DNA from: Anopheles merus
Taxonomy: Eukaryota; Arthropoda; Insecta; Diptera; Culicidae
Direction: 5' to 3'
Assembly (NCBI RefSeq): GCF_017562075.2
Contig: NC_054084.1
Coordinates: 48,382,697 to 48,446,696 of the forward strand
DNA length: 64,000 nt
The translations under genes and the position numbers were made by a program. Below are positions 1-13,300 of this stretch, piece by piece (position 1 is the first letter of the stretch; each line of letters begins with the position of its first letter). The notes under the pieces were generated by a model, which saw only the letters and a list, made by a program, of their open reading frames with translations, was not told where the DNA came from and ran no database searches.

Positions 1-2768
1 TTGTCCTCCCCCGAGTGGGTGTATCGAAGATTGCTCCAGGTGAGGCTGTATTTACGTACGCACACTAGCCGTTAAAGACGGACGGTGATCTCACGTTTTT
101 ATGCTGGGCTTCGAAAGAACGCACCAGTCCTCGCGCAGCAACGAATGAACACCAAAAACAAACTGAACGCGCGAGCGAAAACATACGACGTGCGAAGCGC
201 GGTGTCGAACCGTGTTTGCCGAGAGAGCCAAGAGCGAAAACATTGAAATGGGGAGAAGTTATGCTCTCGATTATGCTCGGCAGTTCTATGGTTGGCTGAG
301 TTATGCACAGGTTTTGGTGAGCTACTCTCTACAACATAAATCAGTTGATATTCAATAAATACCGTGATATTTAATAATGACGTTAAATAAAATTTTTTTT
401 TTTCTGTTATTAGTTACATTACACACAATTTGAACAAAATACATATTTTTATCAAACTGTTTCGGCAATGGTTTATTCTACGGTGCTCATTCTCATTCAC
501 CCCGTGAAAATGAGCAAAAACCAGCCCGAACAAACAGATTTACTCAAAGAGTTGCCCAACAACAAAACTAAGGGGTTTTGAGAGTTTGAGTGAAAGTTTT
601 TTTTTGCATTTTTTCAACCGTTTTATTTTTTAACCATGTAAGTTTAAAAAACTATAACGATCATTTGAAATTATTTGTGATCTTCAAACTGAGTTGAAAT
701 AAGTCTCGAATTTTTGTCATTTTGATATCTACTTTTAGGTTTCAAGATCAACAATAATTTGCATCATTACAGCTTTGATACATCTTTTTATATCGTATAA
801 AATAGATTTAAATTCTCTCTTTTGTTCATACAAAAACAAAATCAAACCAATCAAAAATCAATGATTTGATATATCAACATATAATTTCAATATTCAAACC
901 TAGATGATGCGAACATATCGCTGCCAACCCTGCAGTGAGTGGCTCTCATTCTCTCTCTTACCATTCGAAGCGTCACTCTCACGTTTGCCGGTAGAACTCA
1001 TAAGCGAGACCCTGGCAGTGTTGCCAGCCAGCCGCCTCTCGATATCAACTGACCCTTTGAGATCCGTTCGGTAAAACGTAAGATGGTAAAAGAGAGTAAG
1101 AGCAACGTGAGTTTTTCCCGCTTTTTTCTCTAAAGCATGGCAAACTACCACCCACAAACGGAGTACAAAACGCACTCAAACGAGGGAAAACGCTGACCAA
1201 TATGCGAACAAATCTGATTGAACCGCCTCCATCCGTTTTTCGTTCTACACTTACGATCGATTCTTGTAATCGAGTTATTATCGAAGAAACTGTACCTCCA
1301 TCGCTATCGGCATCATCTGCTTCACACGCTATCTGGTGTAAATGAAGAAAGTTACAAACTGCATAGCAAATGGAACGAATTTTGCTACCTTTACCACCCG
1401 TCCCTTCTGATAGTAATGATAATTTGATTGAAAATTGTATTATTGGTCGTTTTTCTTTCCATCGCCAGCCGCACATTCATTGCGTACTACCTTCAAACTG
1501 TCTCTCCTGCGCCAAGTACCCAAGTACCTCAAGCATTGGGTGTATGCAGTGAAAAACGCATAAGCGTTTTAGAACACATGATTCCGCAATGAGTCTCGTA
1601 TGGCTTACTTTCCCCACAAACACATACACACACAATATGCTCAAGCAGTACAGCTGCTGATGCAGGAATCAACTTTTGATTCGGAATCGGATTTTTATGA
1701 ATCATTACCGGTGGCCAATCGGGCTGTGTGTGTGGCTTCTGCAAGGCAGCCGATGGGTGGAAGAGCTGTGCGTGAAAGAGCGCGAACGCGTTTTATGATG
1801 GTTATTAAAGTTTAATGTTCTTAATTACGCAATTTGAAGCTTTGAAACGATCGACAGTAACGGGTAGGCGGGATGGGGAATTCGGAGTACGTCGGTCGCA
1901 CTCCCACCAAGCAGGGCACCCATTTGTCGGTAAGGGGGTTTTTATTTATTTCTTATTCTCTTTGGTGCACAACAAATAGTTTGACTAATTGTAAACGGGG
2001 TCAGTGTGTGGACTATCGATCATGGAGACGATGAAATGATTTACTGGAAACCGTTCGGAAATTGTTATGGGGATGCAGCAACTACCCCCACGACTAGAAA
2101 CAACGATCAAAATTTATTAAGCTATTAGCCAAGTTAAATAAATATGGAGCGTGAAGAAGGTAAAACAGTACAGATTTTACATACATTAGATTGTCGCAGC
2201 ATTTTAATGTTTACAAAAAGTCTTTGTATTATAATTTTTTAGGCAAAATTGTTCAAAATTAAATACTCAAATACATATACTCGAACAAAACGCTAAATTT
2301 GAATTCTTAAACTTGTTATAATTAAATACATAATTAATAGTTTATATTTTTATCAACAATGATTTATTGATTAGTACAACGTTTTCCTAGGTGGGAAAAT
2401 TTGTAATTGCCGAAACAAATATAAACAATATGTGCTGTGTTTAGGTATGGAATTCTACTAAGAATATACTATCCTCAACAGAATGTACAAATTCAAGACA
2501 CAACAAGTTTGGGCATGTTATCTCTTTATGTCATTTCACCTATTCCATCTTCAAGCAAAATGTTCGCAAGATCATTCTCTAAACAGCATTATCAGGAACA
2601 AAGCCAACGTATCATTATTTGCATTTGACCTAACGTATCGGTTTTTGTTGCGATAACTCTTATCTACAGTTTGTACTGTCTTTCTATAGCTATGACTTCC
2701 TGAAATTCATCCCGATCGTCTCGATAACTTAACATATCCCAATAGTTGAATGTTTCTTCAAATTGCAG
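1..2768. other. non-coding, no gene recognised
   Basis: I see no recognisable gene. Open frames here are under about 145 codons and most lack an ATG with a plausible context. About 350-900 and 2150-2420 are strongly AT-rich. About 920-1030 contains CT-rich sequence and short related segments around CTGCAG and CTGGCAG that look like a decayed repeat, but I could not define its ends. Confidence 0.6.
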
Positions 2769-2871
2769 ACTTAAGTGTGAACGAAAGCTACAGTTGGATC
2801 GCAAGCATTTCGTTAAATCATCCACTTTACAGTTGTTGTTCCGGGGATACCGTGATTCGTGTAACCTTACG
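2769..2871 (+). CDS. candidate internal exon, 103 bp, unknown product
   Basis: A pyrimidine-containing stretch ending in AAATTGCAG lies directly before this segment, and a near-consensus donor (ACG then GTGAGT) follows it. One frame is open across the whole segment and reads through residues such as KCERKLQLDRKHFV to a terminal SCNLT. In that frame the first base completes a codon begun in an earlier exon, and the exon ends on a codon boundary. No domain is recognised. Good splice-like flanks occur by chance in 64 kb, so this is a weak candidate. It could equally be intron sequence. Confidence 0.2.
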
Positions 2872-4794
2872 GTGAGTTTCGAAAGAGTGCATTTGATGAT
2901 ACAACCCTTTTCACAAGCGCTTGATAAATATTGCAGCGCTTGAAGTCCAGGGATTATCGGTTTCGCTCATCGATCAGCTGAATAATTCATCCGCACCCAG
3001 GACTGACCGCCGGCTAACCCAAGGGACGCACATCCAACCCCCCCCCCTTTCACACACACACGTGCCTTTGCATGTCCAGCGTGTTTCCGTTTAGCAAAGG
3101 TGATAACCTACATTTGACAGTTTTGCCAGCAGAGTCAACCTTACTCACCGTTCCGGTAGTTGTTCTGTTAAAGAAAAGTCGTTTGAAAAATTACTTTCTT
3201 CGGGCGAAGTTTGATTTGCTGTCCTCATCCTCCACCCATTTGCTGCTTCCAAAAGAGGATTCATTTCATCGGCCGTGAACCGGCTAGTAGTAAATAATTG
3301 ATTGCACTTAGAAATGTGAAAACCCCGTTGGTGCCTTGTTGGTCCAGTGCAAAAAGTTTCTGAAAAGGAATTTGATGGACAAAAAAAAAAACAAACACAC
3401 ATAGACACACAGTTTTGATTTAACCTGTCCATCTTCGCCACATATACAAAAGTTTAAATTGGAATCCTTTGGCCGGACACTATTCGCTCAAGGTTCGGTC
3501 GATCGGTCCCCCTATTGCAGAGCGTTTGAGCATGTAAAGCAATAGTATAATAATTCCATTTTAAATTCTCTCTACACAACTGAGACTGTGTGTGTGTTGG
3601 ATACAGAATGGTATAAAACAGTGCATTTGACATTGTTTGATGAGTAATGCATTTCATTAACATGATGCTGCAACGGTTCCTAGAGCTGTAAAATTGCACG
3701 GGGACGGTTAGGTTTTTAATGGAATAAGTTCAGTTCGCAATTTTTCCAAACAATGCAATCAACAGTTTGCCCAGTTCTGTCTGCTGCTTCTTTGCTCCCA
3801 TAGCTGCCACAATATTGCCCCCCTCCCCCCTTGTCGTGCATTCGACAGTTCACTTGAGTGATTGTTTGGGCGCGTGCAGGTCGAAAAAAATTTTGCACTC
3901 ATAGTGCTGTTCAGAGCAGATGTCTGCTTTTTAACGTGTATATAAAAAAAAATATATCTGAAGTTTGTTTTTCACGTTCTTTCAAGACAATTTAATGCGC
4001 ATCAACACCAGACCAGCCACAGTAAGCCGAATGCGATGCAAGTACGTACCATTCGCGTGCTAATAGTAGTGAGGATATTACTGCGGCGAAGCGAATCCGG
4101 CAGTGATCGAGTGGATAATTTTTAATGTTCCATAAAAATCTACCGATAAACGATTCCCTGCAATCGCAATCTTACAGGGGTTCACTGCCAAGGGTATCGA
4201 TTATTACATTCATTTCCCCTGCCGATTTGTCGTTAAGGACTAGCGAGCCTCACTATTTGCTTTGATCTCCCCACAAGCCGGAGTCCCTTCGGTAGGAACC
4301 CGTACCCGGACACCCCGTTCTAGCAAAGCGTCATAAATATGGAACCCCGGTGAGCAGGACTTTTCCTGCTAGATGTTCGACACTCCCGGCAGAAAACTAC
4401 TAGCCTCATCCACAGATACCGAAGGGATCGCTTTCCCAAAAGAGCAGTGCAGTTCCCCGCTTAAACTGCTTCCCTGCACATCCGACGAACGACGAACGAA
4501 AGAAGTACTCCCGCACTGTATCCGTATGGTAAGGACAAGTGTCTAGGGTGCTCTTCGAAAGTGTTTCCCATCCTTTGTTTCTTCGAACGATTTCATCAAA
4601 AACCATTTCGGTTCGTTCGCTCGATTACAATCACCACTAGGCGCAGGCTTTGTAGCAGTGATCCAACGAGAAAGTGCTAGGGCAAGGCACTGCAACAACG
4701 ACAACAATAAAAGAAACAAAAAAAAAACCCGACTGCACGACGCGCTAAAAACGCGCAGGGAAGCGAAGGAAAAAAAATTGATCGTGAAACTTAC
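2872..4794. other. non-coding, no gene recognised
   Basis: No supported gene. There is a C-run at about 3039-3049 followed by a short CA tract, and a purine/pyrimidine low-complexity stretch around 4700-4740. Open frames are short and show no family motif. Confidence 0.55.
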
Positions 4795-4836
4795 CACCGG
4801 AAGTCCAGCCAGTGCATAAAACTGTTCGCTTATCAT
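4795..4836 (-). CDS. candidate first coding exon, 14 codons, unknown
   Basis: On the minus strand an ATG at 4836-4834 opens 14 codons (MISEQFYALAGLPV) that end exactly at a strong donor, GTG followed by GTAAGTTT. The open frame continues upstream of the ATG without an obvious acceptor, so this would be a first coding exon with a 5' UTR towards 4900. No partner exon could be identified, and the peptide is too short to assign. Chance occurrence is quite possible. Confidence 0.15.
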
Positions 4837-5160
4837 CTTATTGCTCTTAGGGGAAAAATTCACCCCTGGTCAAAAACTCGCGGCGCGGCTCGTAGCTTGT
4901 GGCGAGGGCGCCGGCAAACAGATTCCAACCGGCAATCTTCGAGACTGTCGGCGCACAGCCTTCCAGCGAGGCCTCCTAAAAACTTTTCCCGCTGTGTTAT
5001 CGTGCGCAATCTATTATTTCTAGAATGGCAATGAATTCCCGTAAGTGAATTGAAATTGATCACCCCCCGGAACGGGATTCCTACCGGCGTTCGTCAGAGT
5101 CTCCCCTCCTGCCCAAGAACCGCCGCAAGTCATTGAGAGTTTTTTTTCGGTTCGCTTTAG

Positions 5161-5483
<323 letters not shown>

Positions 5484-5644
5484 CCTGTGCTCTGAGTGTG
5501 CCACACTTTCCCTGTGTGACGCATTACCATGTTTTTATTCCGACTCCTCTATTTAGGGTCTTGAATTGGGCGGAGCAATCATCCCTAAAAGTTGGAAAGA
5601 CATTTCGCCCTCTGTGCAACGGTCCACACACACACACACACACA

Positions 5645-6407
5645 TCATGTGCCATTTTTCACCGAGGGGGTGATAACGATTCCGACGACGCGACCTAAAG
5701 AGACACGAGCATTGGGGATCAGCATCCTCATCGTGGGACGGATCGCGGTGACTTATCCCTAAATTAAAGGAACATCAAATGTTTTCTTTTAAATTACTCC
5801 GCAAATCCGCCATTCCGTCCGCACTAGGGTATGGGATGCCTCGGGCGCACGCCCTTGATATCATAATGAACCATTTTTGGCCGCTTTCGGAGATTAGCGA
5901 GCGAGCAAGTTGGCCGCGTGCACCGAGGGGTGTGCTACACTGCACTTGTGCCAATGCATGGCACTAGTCGGGATCATTGGCCAGAGAACGCGGCCTGGGA
6001 AGGAGGGCACGCCAGTCCGATGGTGTATCTCAATTGTAATCATTCAAGGGTTGCGCGTACCGGAAGGCCAGACTTCAACGTGAAGGCGGTTGAAAGGCCA
6101 TGAATCATGTGGCCGCACCGCGGGAAATCTTTGCACCCCTCTCCATCACACCCATCCCATCCCACCGGGCAAAACAATTTTCTCTCCCGCTTCTGCACTC
6201 TCGATTGGATTTTATTACAATTTTCCTTATGATTTATTTGTTTAACCAATCCAAACGGTAGGGAGTAAATAGGCGAGGCGAATCGGAGACAGGTTTTAGC
6301 CACGAGCGCCGGCAACCCCCGGGGCAAGCATATTTATCGCACAAGTTCGTATCGCAACGCTCCAGTTTAATCAAGTGTAACATATTTTAATTTCTGGTTT
6401 TATCAGC
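5645..6407. other. non-coding, no gene recognised
   Basis: This is moderately GC-rich unique sequence without a supported coding frame. The part from about 6300 to 6407 would be 5' UTR if the start codon at 6408 is real. Confidence 0.5.
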
Positions 6408-6429
6408 ATGGATAACAGCAAGTCCCGCG
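6408..6429 (+). CDS. candidate first coding exon (22 nt), unknown gene
   Basis: An ATG in the context ATCAGCATGG starts seven codons (MDNSKSR) plus one base. These are followed immediately by a consensus donor, CGCG then GTGAGTGG. Mosquito genes often have short first coding exons followed by introns of many kilobases, so the arrangement is plausible. The one-base phase it leaves matches the entry phase of the candidate exon at 14637. Nothing in seven residues allows a product call, and the match may be chance. Confidence 0.2.
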
Positions 6430-6962
6430 GTGAGTGGTATGCTCACTGCTTAATGCATTCGCTTGGCATGCTTTCTGTGTGAAACTACGTACCTTTCTTC
6501 TCGAGGATTGAGGGTTTGGCTGCTCTTAGACAATCATACTTAATTTTTTTTACGCTATTTCTTGAATGAATTGTATAGATAAGCTAAAGTATAAGAAGTA
6601 AAATATGATACCAATTCAAAGAATGTTAACTATTGGTCTATTACTATTTAAAAAAAACATGAGTAAGTTGAAGGCATATTATAACTAATCATTACAAGAA
6701 GTTTAATATCCAAGCCATACCGATTATGTATCAAACTGAAGGCAATGCAGGAGTATTTCGTGCAAAGGAATAGTAGTTGGAACATTCATAACAGTCGAGA
6801 AATACTTATGTTTTTGATTTTTCTAAAATCTAAAATAATAAGATTGAAATGTTTATCTTATAAGAATCATTTTTGTAACATCGACACTACAAATATGAGG
6901 ATTTTTTTTCTTTTACGTTAAATAATACAAACATATAATGATAAAATAATTAGCTAAATTAC
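6430..6962. other. AT-rich non-coding spacer
   Basis: AT-rich sequence with no coding frame or recognisable repeat up to the first SINE. Confidence 0.6.
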
Positions 6963-7169
6963 CCGGTCTCGTAGTACAGTCGTCAACTCGTACGACTTAA
7001 CAACATGCCCGTCATGGGTTAAAGCCCCAAATGGACCGTGCCGCCATACGTAGGACTGACTATCCTGCTATGGGGGGATCAATAAGTCAATGAAAGCCAA
7101 ACCCACAAGTAGTGTGGTACAGGCAGGCCTTGACCGGCAACGGTTGTTGAGCCAAAAGAAAAAAAAAAT
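6963..7169 (+). mobile_element. tRNA-derived SINE, full length, body type I
   Basis: The 5' part is tRNA-like: an acceptor-like GGTCT, an A-box-like stretch (AGTACAGTCGTCAACTCG), and a B-box-like stretch (GGGTTAAAGCCCC; other copies read GGTTCAAGTCCC). The 3' body runs through GGACTGACTATCCTGCTATG and AATAAGTCA to GGCAGGCCTTGACCGGCAACGG and ends in an A-rich tail. RNA polymerase III would drive it from the internal boxes, and a LINE would supply the reverse transcriptase. It resembles the mosquito SINE200 family as I recall it. It faces a second copy on the opposite strand 28 bp away. Confidence 0.85.
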
Positions 7170-7197
7170 GATAAAATTATTAAAATAAAATCATGTT

Positions 7198-7398
7198 CTT
7201 CTTCTTTGGCACAACAACCGCTGTCGGTCAAGGCCTGCCCTGTACCCACTAGTGAAAGTGAGCTTGGCTTTCAGTGACTTATTGTTACCATAGCAGGATA
7301 GTCAGTCCTACGTATGGGGCACGGTCTATTCGGGACTTGAACCCATGACGGGCATGTTGTTCAGTCGTAGGAGTTGACGACTGTACTACCAGACCGGC
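7198..7398 (-). mobile_element. tRNA-derived SINE, full length, body type I
   Basis: Read on the minus strand this copy starts GCCGGTCTGG, has a B box GGTTCAAGTCCC, and then AGACCG, which can pair with the GGTCT at its start as a tRNA acceptor stem would. The body matches the copy at 6963-7169 and ends in an AAGAAGAAG-type tail. With its neighbour it forms an inverted repeat of about 200 bp arms around a short spacer, so a read-through transcript could fold into a long hairpin. Confidence 0.88.
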
Positions 7399-10300
7399 TT
7401 TAAAATTATGTTATTTCTTAGAATTAATATTATTGCGGCTATTTTCGAAATTATAAAGAAAATAATGAGATCAAACATCAAAACAAAATAATTATTATGA
7501 GCACCAAGTTTTTGTTTAGTTTTTGCTGCTTGGCATTAGTTGGTAAAACGTGACTTTCAAAAAAAAAATCCTTTATATACTAATCAAATCGCTGTAATGT
7601 GGTCACATTTATCAAAAAAGTGAATTATTCATCTTATTTATGCAATGGAAATGGAACTATTTAATTTCAATCTATTCGTCCCAAACCATAGAAAGTGTTA
7701 GAAAACCATAGAAAACTTCCATAAAGAAGGAAATATTTACAGCTGTCAATTGGGAACGGGAAGTTCATCCCGGTTGATGAATATTTCAAAATCACAGTAC
7801 AAACGCAGTCAGGTTGTGGGATTTTTAAAGACACTAAAGACAGAACTAAAACAAAAGCAAAAATTCTTGATAAGCCCATCCATAATAAGGTCAAATCAAG
7901 CCACTTTTCAAAGCAACGTAAAATTATTTTGCGTTCTCTCTTACAATCCAGCCAATAATTTTGATTAAGTGGCAAACCTTCATCACCGCAAATCTAGGCA
8001 TGCTGCAGCATCGATTGAATCGAATTTGAAGCGTTGCATTAAAAAGCAGCATCGCTTCATCCATCTTCACGCCGATCAATTTTGCTTTTACATCATTTCC
8101 TAGCCCGCATCAGGATGTATAAATATACAGGTATCGTATAATGTACAACGAAGAAGAAAAAAAAACACACACACACTCACTCACAAACAAAATAAGTAAG
8201 GGTCAGGGCAAGTGTACAGACGATAAAGGCGTACCGTATTTTATGCGGTAGATTTAAGGTTCATTACCGACCTCTCCCGGAGCCGGCACCCAATGGCTTT
8301 CTACGCCGTATCCGGAGGCGGGGTGTGCGCCAGCGGTGTCTGAAAGGGTGAACCAAACGGGAACGATTCCACAGGAAAGTGAACCAAATTGGATTGAGAT
8401 TATCAGCGAAATTCTGAAGAAACGCCGTTTTACGATACTCTGATAGCGCCGGTGTATCCGTCTTGCACTCTCAAACATCAGCAAACTGCTTCGACTGGCT
8501 CTGGTTTGCGTCATACTTTCTGCTTTATGCGCTAGTCCACCCCCAACAGCAGCTTCCGCCGCCGCTGCTATCGTCCAATGTTGGAAAACAACCATCTTGT
8601 GATTTTCCTATCTGAAATTGATTGATGGATTTATCGCAAACCGGGTTCGGGTTGAAGTTGATTTTATTTGCTGTAAAACAACCGCACTCCTGCCCAGCCG
8701 ACGGGCGCGTGTCCTTCGCCCGGGACGAATGGGATACCTTTATTTCGTGTAAGTTCTTTCGGGACCCTTCGGTGGTACTGCGGCGGTGTCACTGCATTCT
8801 ATTTTAACACCTCACCTGGTGGTGAGATTGGCGGATGTGTATGTGTACCAGTGTGCCCCCAGCGCCCGCTATCAACTGCAGTGATGGCTGGTTTTATGGG
8901 CACCAGCTGCGCTACTTCTTTGCGCCTTTTTTAATGGTCCAACGATCGAACGAACAAACGAACGAACGACCGGCGGGTCTTATCGGGCGCACACACTCGC
9001 ACATTTGCAACACATTTGAATTCCTGCCCATTATCCTTGGCAGACCGCGGTGGCGTTCAACCATCCGGCGTCCGGCCTCGAACCGTTCAATTAAGGCACC
9101 ATACTGTTTACATCGCGATGGTGAAAAATTCATTGCGTTAATTTGTTTTCTGTACCCGAAAGGACAATAATTGCATTGCAACACACTATGCATTGTGTGC
9201 ACTCCGTATCGCATTCGCCAACCAGGGGAACCGAGTGACTTTTTGTCGATTTTTTCCCTCTTACTTGGGCTTGACTTTTGCGATGTGTGTGTGTGTTTGG
9301 GGTTTTTTGTATTCAAAACCCTTCCTGTGCTTGGTTTTTGATTTTCCTGTTTGCCACATTACCACACGCCACATTTGGTTGACCAGTTGATCGGTGTTCG
9401 GTTATTTTTCCGCTCTGCTCTGGTTTATGTTTTTTCGAGGTATACCAGGGCAACTTTATCCGTAACCGGTACCGATACTGTGGCGTGTAGCAGTGACTGA
9501 TGTTGGGAGAGAAGCCTGATATATTTTTTGCTTTCTCGCGGTGAATCGTTTGCGGTATCAATCTGGGATGGAGTGCTAGCGTCCCTCGTTGAAACATTGG
9601 GAAATAATTAGCATAGTATTTAAATTGACTCACCGTTGAGGGTAGGAGGTATGTTCGCTCAATCGGCTTTTGGGAACGGTAAAGCAAAGTGATACAATTA
9701 ACAATCATATTATCAACTGATTTATGTTTCTGTAAAGTGTAGTGCGTGGTTGAGTGCGGAGTGTATTGCAACATCTACGGTACTTAGACTATGATATATT
9801 AAACAATAATTCACAAAGCACTTTACGAAAGTAGTGATCACATGCCACTATATGGATGATTTGCAGTGATTTCCTATCTACTCACTATTTATTCAAGGGG
9901 TTTTACTGAGATCAAATTGTACGAAAAAGTATTTTCAGTTGAGTCATGATGCTTTGGATTATATTTCCTTTGTTTTATGTTTAGTTTTTAGTTCTTCCCA
10001 ATGTAACGGTAACGGGTTTGGGTTTGAATCGGTCTGTTAAAGTAATAATAAATTGAAAATACCTTATTTCGTACATCATTGATCAGATGTGATGAAATGA
10101 AAAATAGAATTTGCTTACTAACATGAAGCTTCATTGTTATTAACGGTTCTTCAAACTTTTAGAAGTTTCCCATTTTAATCAGGCCATTGCTAAGCTGCCA
10201 TTTTTATTTAGCCATTGCTGAATATAAAACTTTTTTTTAAGAATCGTTTCAAAAGAAAGTTTCAAAACCACACATTGCTCGGCAAGCCGGCACATGTGGG

Positions 10301-13300
10301 CAGGATATGATAATTTACGTACTTCGTTCCACACGCTCAGTCCACATATTCTTAGCAGTGCATTAGCATACGCATAACGGGTCAGTGAAACCAATTATCC
10401 AAACGAAACCCAAAGCAAACCATCTCCACAGCTGCAAAAGGATCAACCGATCGTTCTGTATATCGTACAAGGGGTTTTTGTCATTTTTTGGTTGGTGATT
10501 TATTTTCCCGCTCACACAAGCACCACACAAACGATGCCTGGAAAGGATCTTCCTTGCACACTGCTGTCTGCCAGCATGTTTTTTCTTGCCGTCGTGTCTG
10601 TTTCGAACGAAACTCTAAATCGCTATGCATGATCATATTTCCCAGCGTTTGCGCCCATCTGAAGGCTGGTACGATTTTAAGTTTCAAGACCCAAGCGATA
10701 AGGGTACTTGAGCGTCGTTACCCTTCGTGCCGTACCTTTGCGTTTTATTTTCATGCCTTGGTTCGCGTCTTGCAGCCACTTGAAGCACTGCTCAAGTAAT
10801 CTGGTTTGAGATTTCTCTCTCTCTCTCTCGGCAAGGCGAAACGCTTGAGCGTAGTACAGTTCTGGGTTGTTGTTTCGGTGTGACACGATTTTCTTTTCAT
10901 CTTGATGCCGGACCCTCTTACGCCCTGTTTGGTACGACGAGCAGGACGAGCGATAGTGCATGAAGAAATGGGCTAAACAGATGAAATTATTATTGCTGCC
11001 ATGATCGAGGATCTCACCACAGCAACTTGAGATGAGAGTGAAGCATGCTGAATGAATGTTTTATTGCACCAACAATCACACCGGATGTACTGGGATTGTT
11101 GTTCGAGCACAATCGGCCATAGTAAAAACACTTGAAATGAGGTGTAAGCAAAAGCGTATTATACTACAATGAAGGTTCTGTTGAGATTTTAAATATTCTT
11201 CTCTACGTTTGTCTTCGATGGTAAAAGAAAAAATAAAAATTAAACATCTTATAAATCACCGTCTTTTTTGTGTGTACTCTAAATATTAATTCCATTGAAA
11301 CCCAATTCGTTATAACGCTTCATACAAAACTTTACAAACAGCACTCTCAAACAGAGCACGCAATGATAAAAAAAATCGGAAAAGTGTGCTCATGTCACAT
11401 TTATGATGTTTGCCCGAATGGACCCACCGGATTCTTGACGCCATATCGAGGGACAAACGCAAACAATCGTGAGCCAAACTACGAGAGCAAGTTCAACTCC
11501 GATAGCACCTCGAGCAGTCATAACGGTCGCGATAATAAAAATGATAATAGTCATAACAATAATCATTAAACGAGACCGAGCAGAAATCTGCCTAATTGCA
11601 CTTTAATATTTCTTATCCTGTTCCGGTGATTGTTCTTTCCACTCACAACCAACGTTGTCACCTTTTGCGCGTTGGATGGAACCATCTTGCACAGGATCCT
11701 GTCTGTTTCTGTGTGTTTCTCTATCTGCCGATAGTGTGTCGCGCGTGGTGACCATGTGGTGGTAATGCGCCGGTGGAAATTGGGAATCTATCCAAATGGC
11801 ACACGTGGCACACAAGAAGGTGACCCGTTATCGCTCCCTGACACACTTTGCTATGCCGTTTGGAATGTGCTATTCTTAAGAAGCTATTTCTGGCACACTT
11901 TGCGACGACTTTGCTGACCCATTGCAACGCCTTTGCATTTCGCCCCGCGCAAGAACGTTTTCTGTTTGTCATCGAAACGATCTGTGCGAGGGCTCAGATG
12001 GCTGCAATCTCGTAAAGCATTCCATTGGTAGTCGGTATGGCATCATGAGTAGCTATATTGTGTTCATAAGTTATGACGAGGTTTAATTAGCAATGAGTGA
12101 AAATTTCACATAAGAACTAAAAAGTGGAAATTTAACTTATTTTTTTTGTAATTAGCAATATTGAATCAGAACATAGCATTCGATATATTGTGTTTTGAAT
12201 AAATGAAATCCCTTATCAAACGGTTGATTAAATGATGTGATTAAATATGGACAGTCGCTTTTCCACCGGTTCCACACCGGTGAACAATTTCAAACATAAA
12301 GCAAGGCGAACACTTCTTTACCGGCGACCAAGCGAAGCCGGTGCAGTTTTTGAAAAACACAAACGTCATCTTATAAAATCCGATTTGCCAATTGAATGGC
12401 TGCCCGACTGCTCTCTATCGACGTGCAATCTAAGTTAAAGCAGTTGATTGGATTGAAAACTTGACTTTTCTCAACCCTAAAATACCTCTTCCGCCATACG
12501 CACGCATCCCGTGCCATGTTTTGCTTTGTCTAGTGACATTTGAAAGTTGATCGCAAAGCTTCAAACTTGGACACTGAAATCATCGCTCCCGCCCACGTCC
12601 ACGTCCACGACCGAGTGTCTTTATCTGGCGAATAACCAACCTTTATCTACTGTTTGCTAGCTCGCTCACTCCTTCCTTCCCCCATGAAACTGTTTAACCG
12701 GGGCGGAACCGTTTTACCCATTCTACTTCTAAAAGCTTCAGTTTACCATTTTGAATCATTTTCAGATTTTTGTTTGCTGCTATACCGGGTGACGACTTTG
12801 GCAATGCGGAACCGGAATGGAAGCCGAAACTTTTCCCAACGGTGCCAATCGATCATGAAAATAAACAACAAAAGCAACGGCACCCGCAGCGCCAGCAGCA
12901 GTATCTCTGAAAAGTAGACCGGGAAATGGCCAGCCCTGGCGGATTTAGAAATCTGCCAAATCGCACAAAAAGGCTGAAAATAAAACCAACAAATCCCAAA
13001 ATGAACAACACGCCCTCCCTCGCTACAGCTTGCACCGTGTGGCTGCATTGAAGTTGTTGTTCTTTCCAAATCGATTTCCGTGTGCAGCGGGTGCCGGTCA
13101 TTTCGGCCACTTCCCGCACAACTGTACTCCTCTACCCGATGATCGCCGATGTTTTGTTGAAAGACAAACATAACGTAAACGGGAAAATCTGGACGAGCTC
13201 TATGTTTTTCTTTTCGTGTGTGTGTACCTTTCACTCTTTCTCTTGCATTATCGTCCGCTCCTGAATCAACCGCAACCGACTGATCGGTGGACCGTTTGAC

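Noticed and set aside
6963..7398. tRNA genes
   Set aside because: The A and B boxes and acceptor-like pairing belong to SINE heads followed by a shared non-tRNA body; they are not functional tRNA genes.
8254..8595. 113-codon minus-strand frame with an alanine run
   Set aside because: It has no domain, the composition reflects GC-rich trinucleotides, and no splice or promoter evidence supports it.
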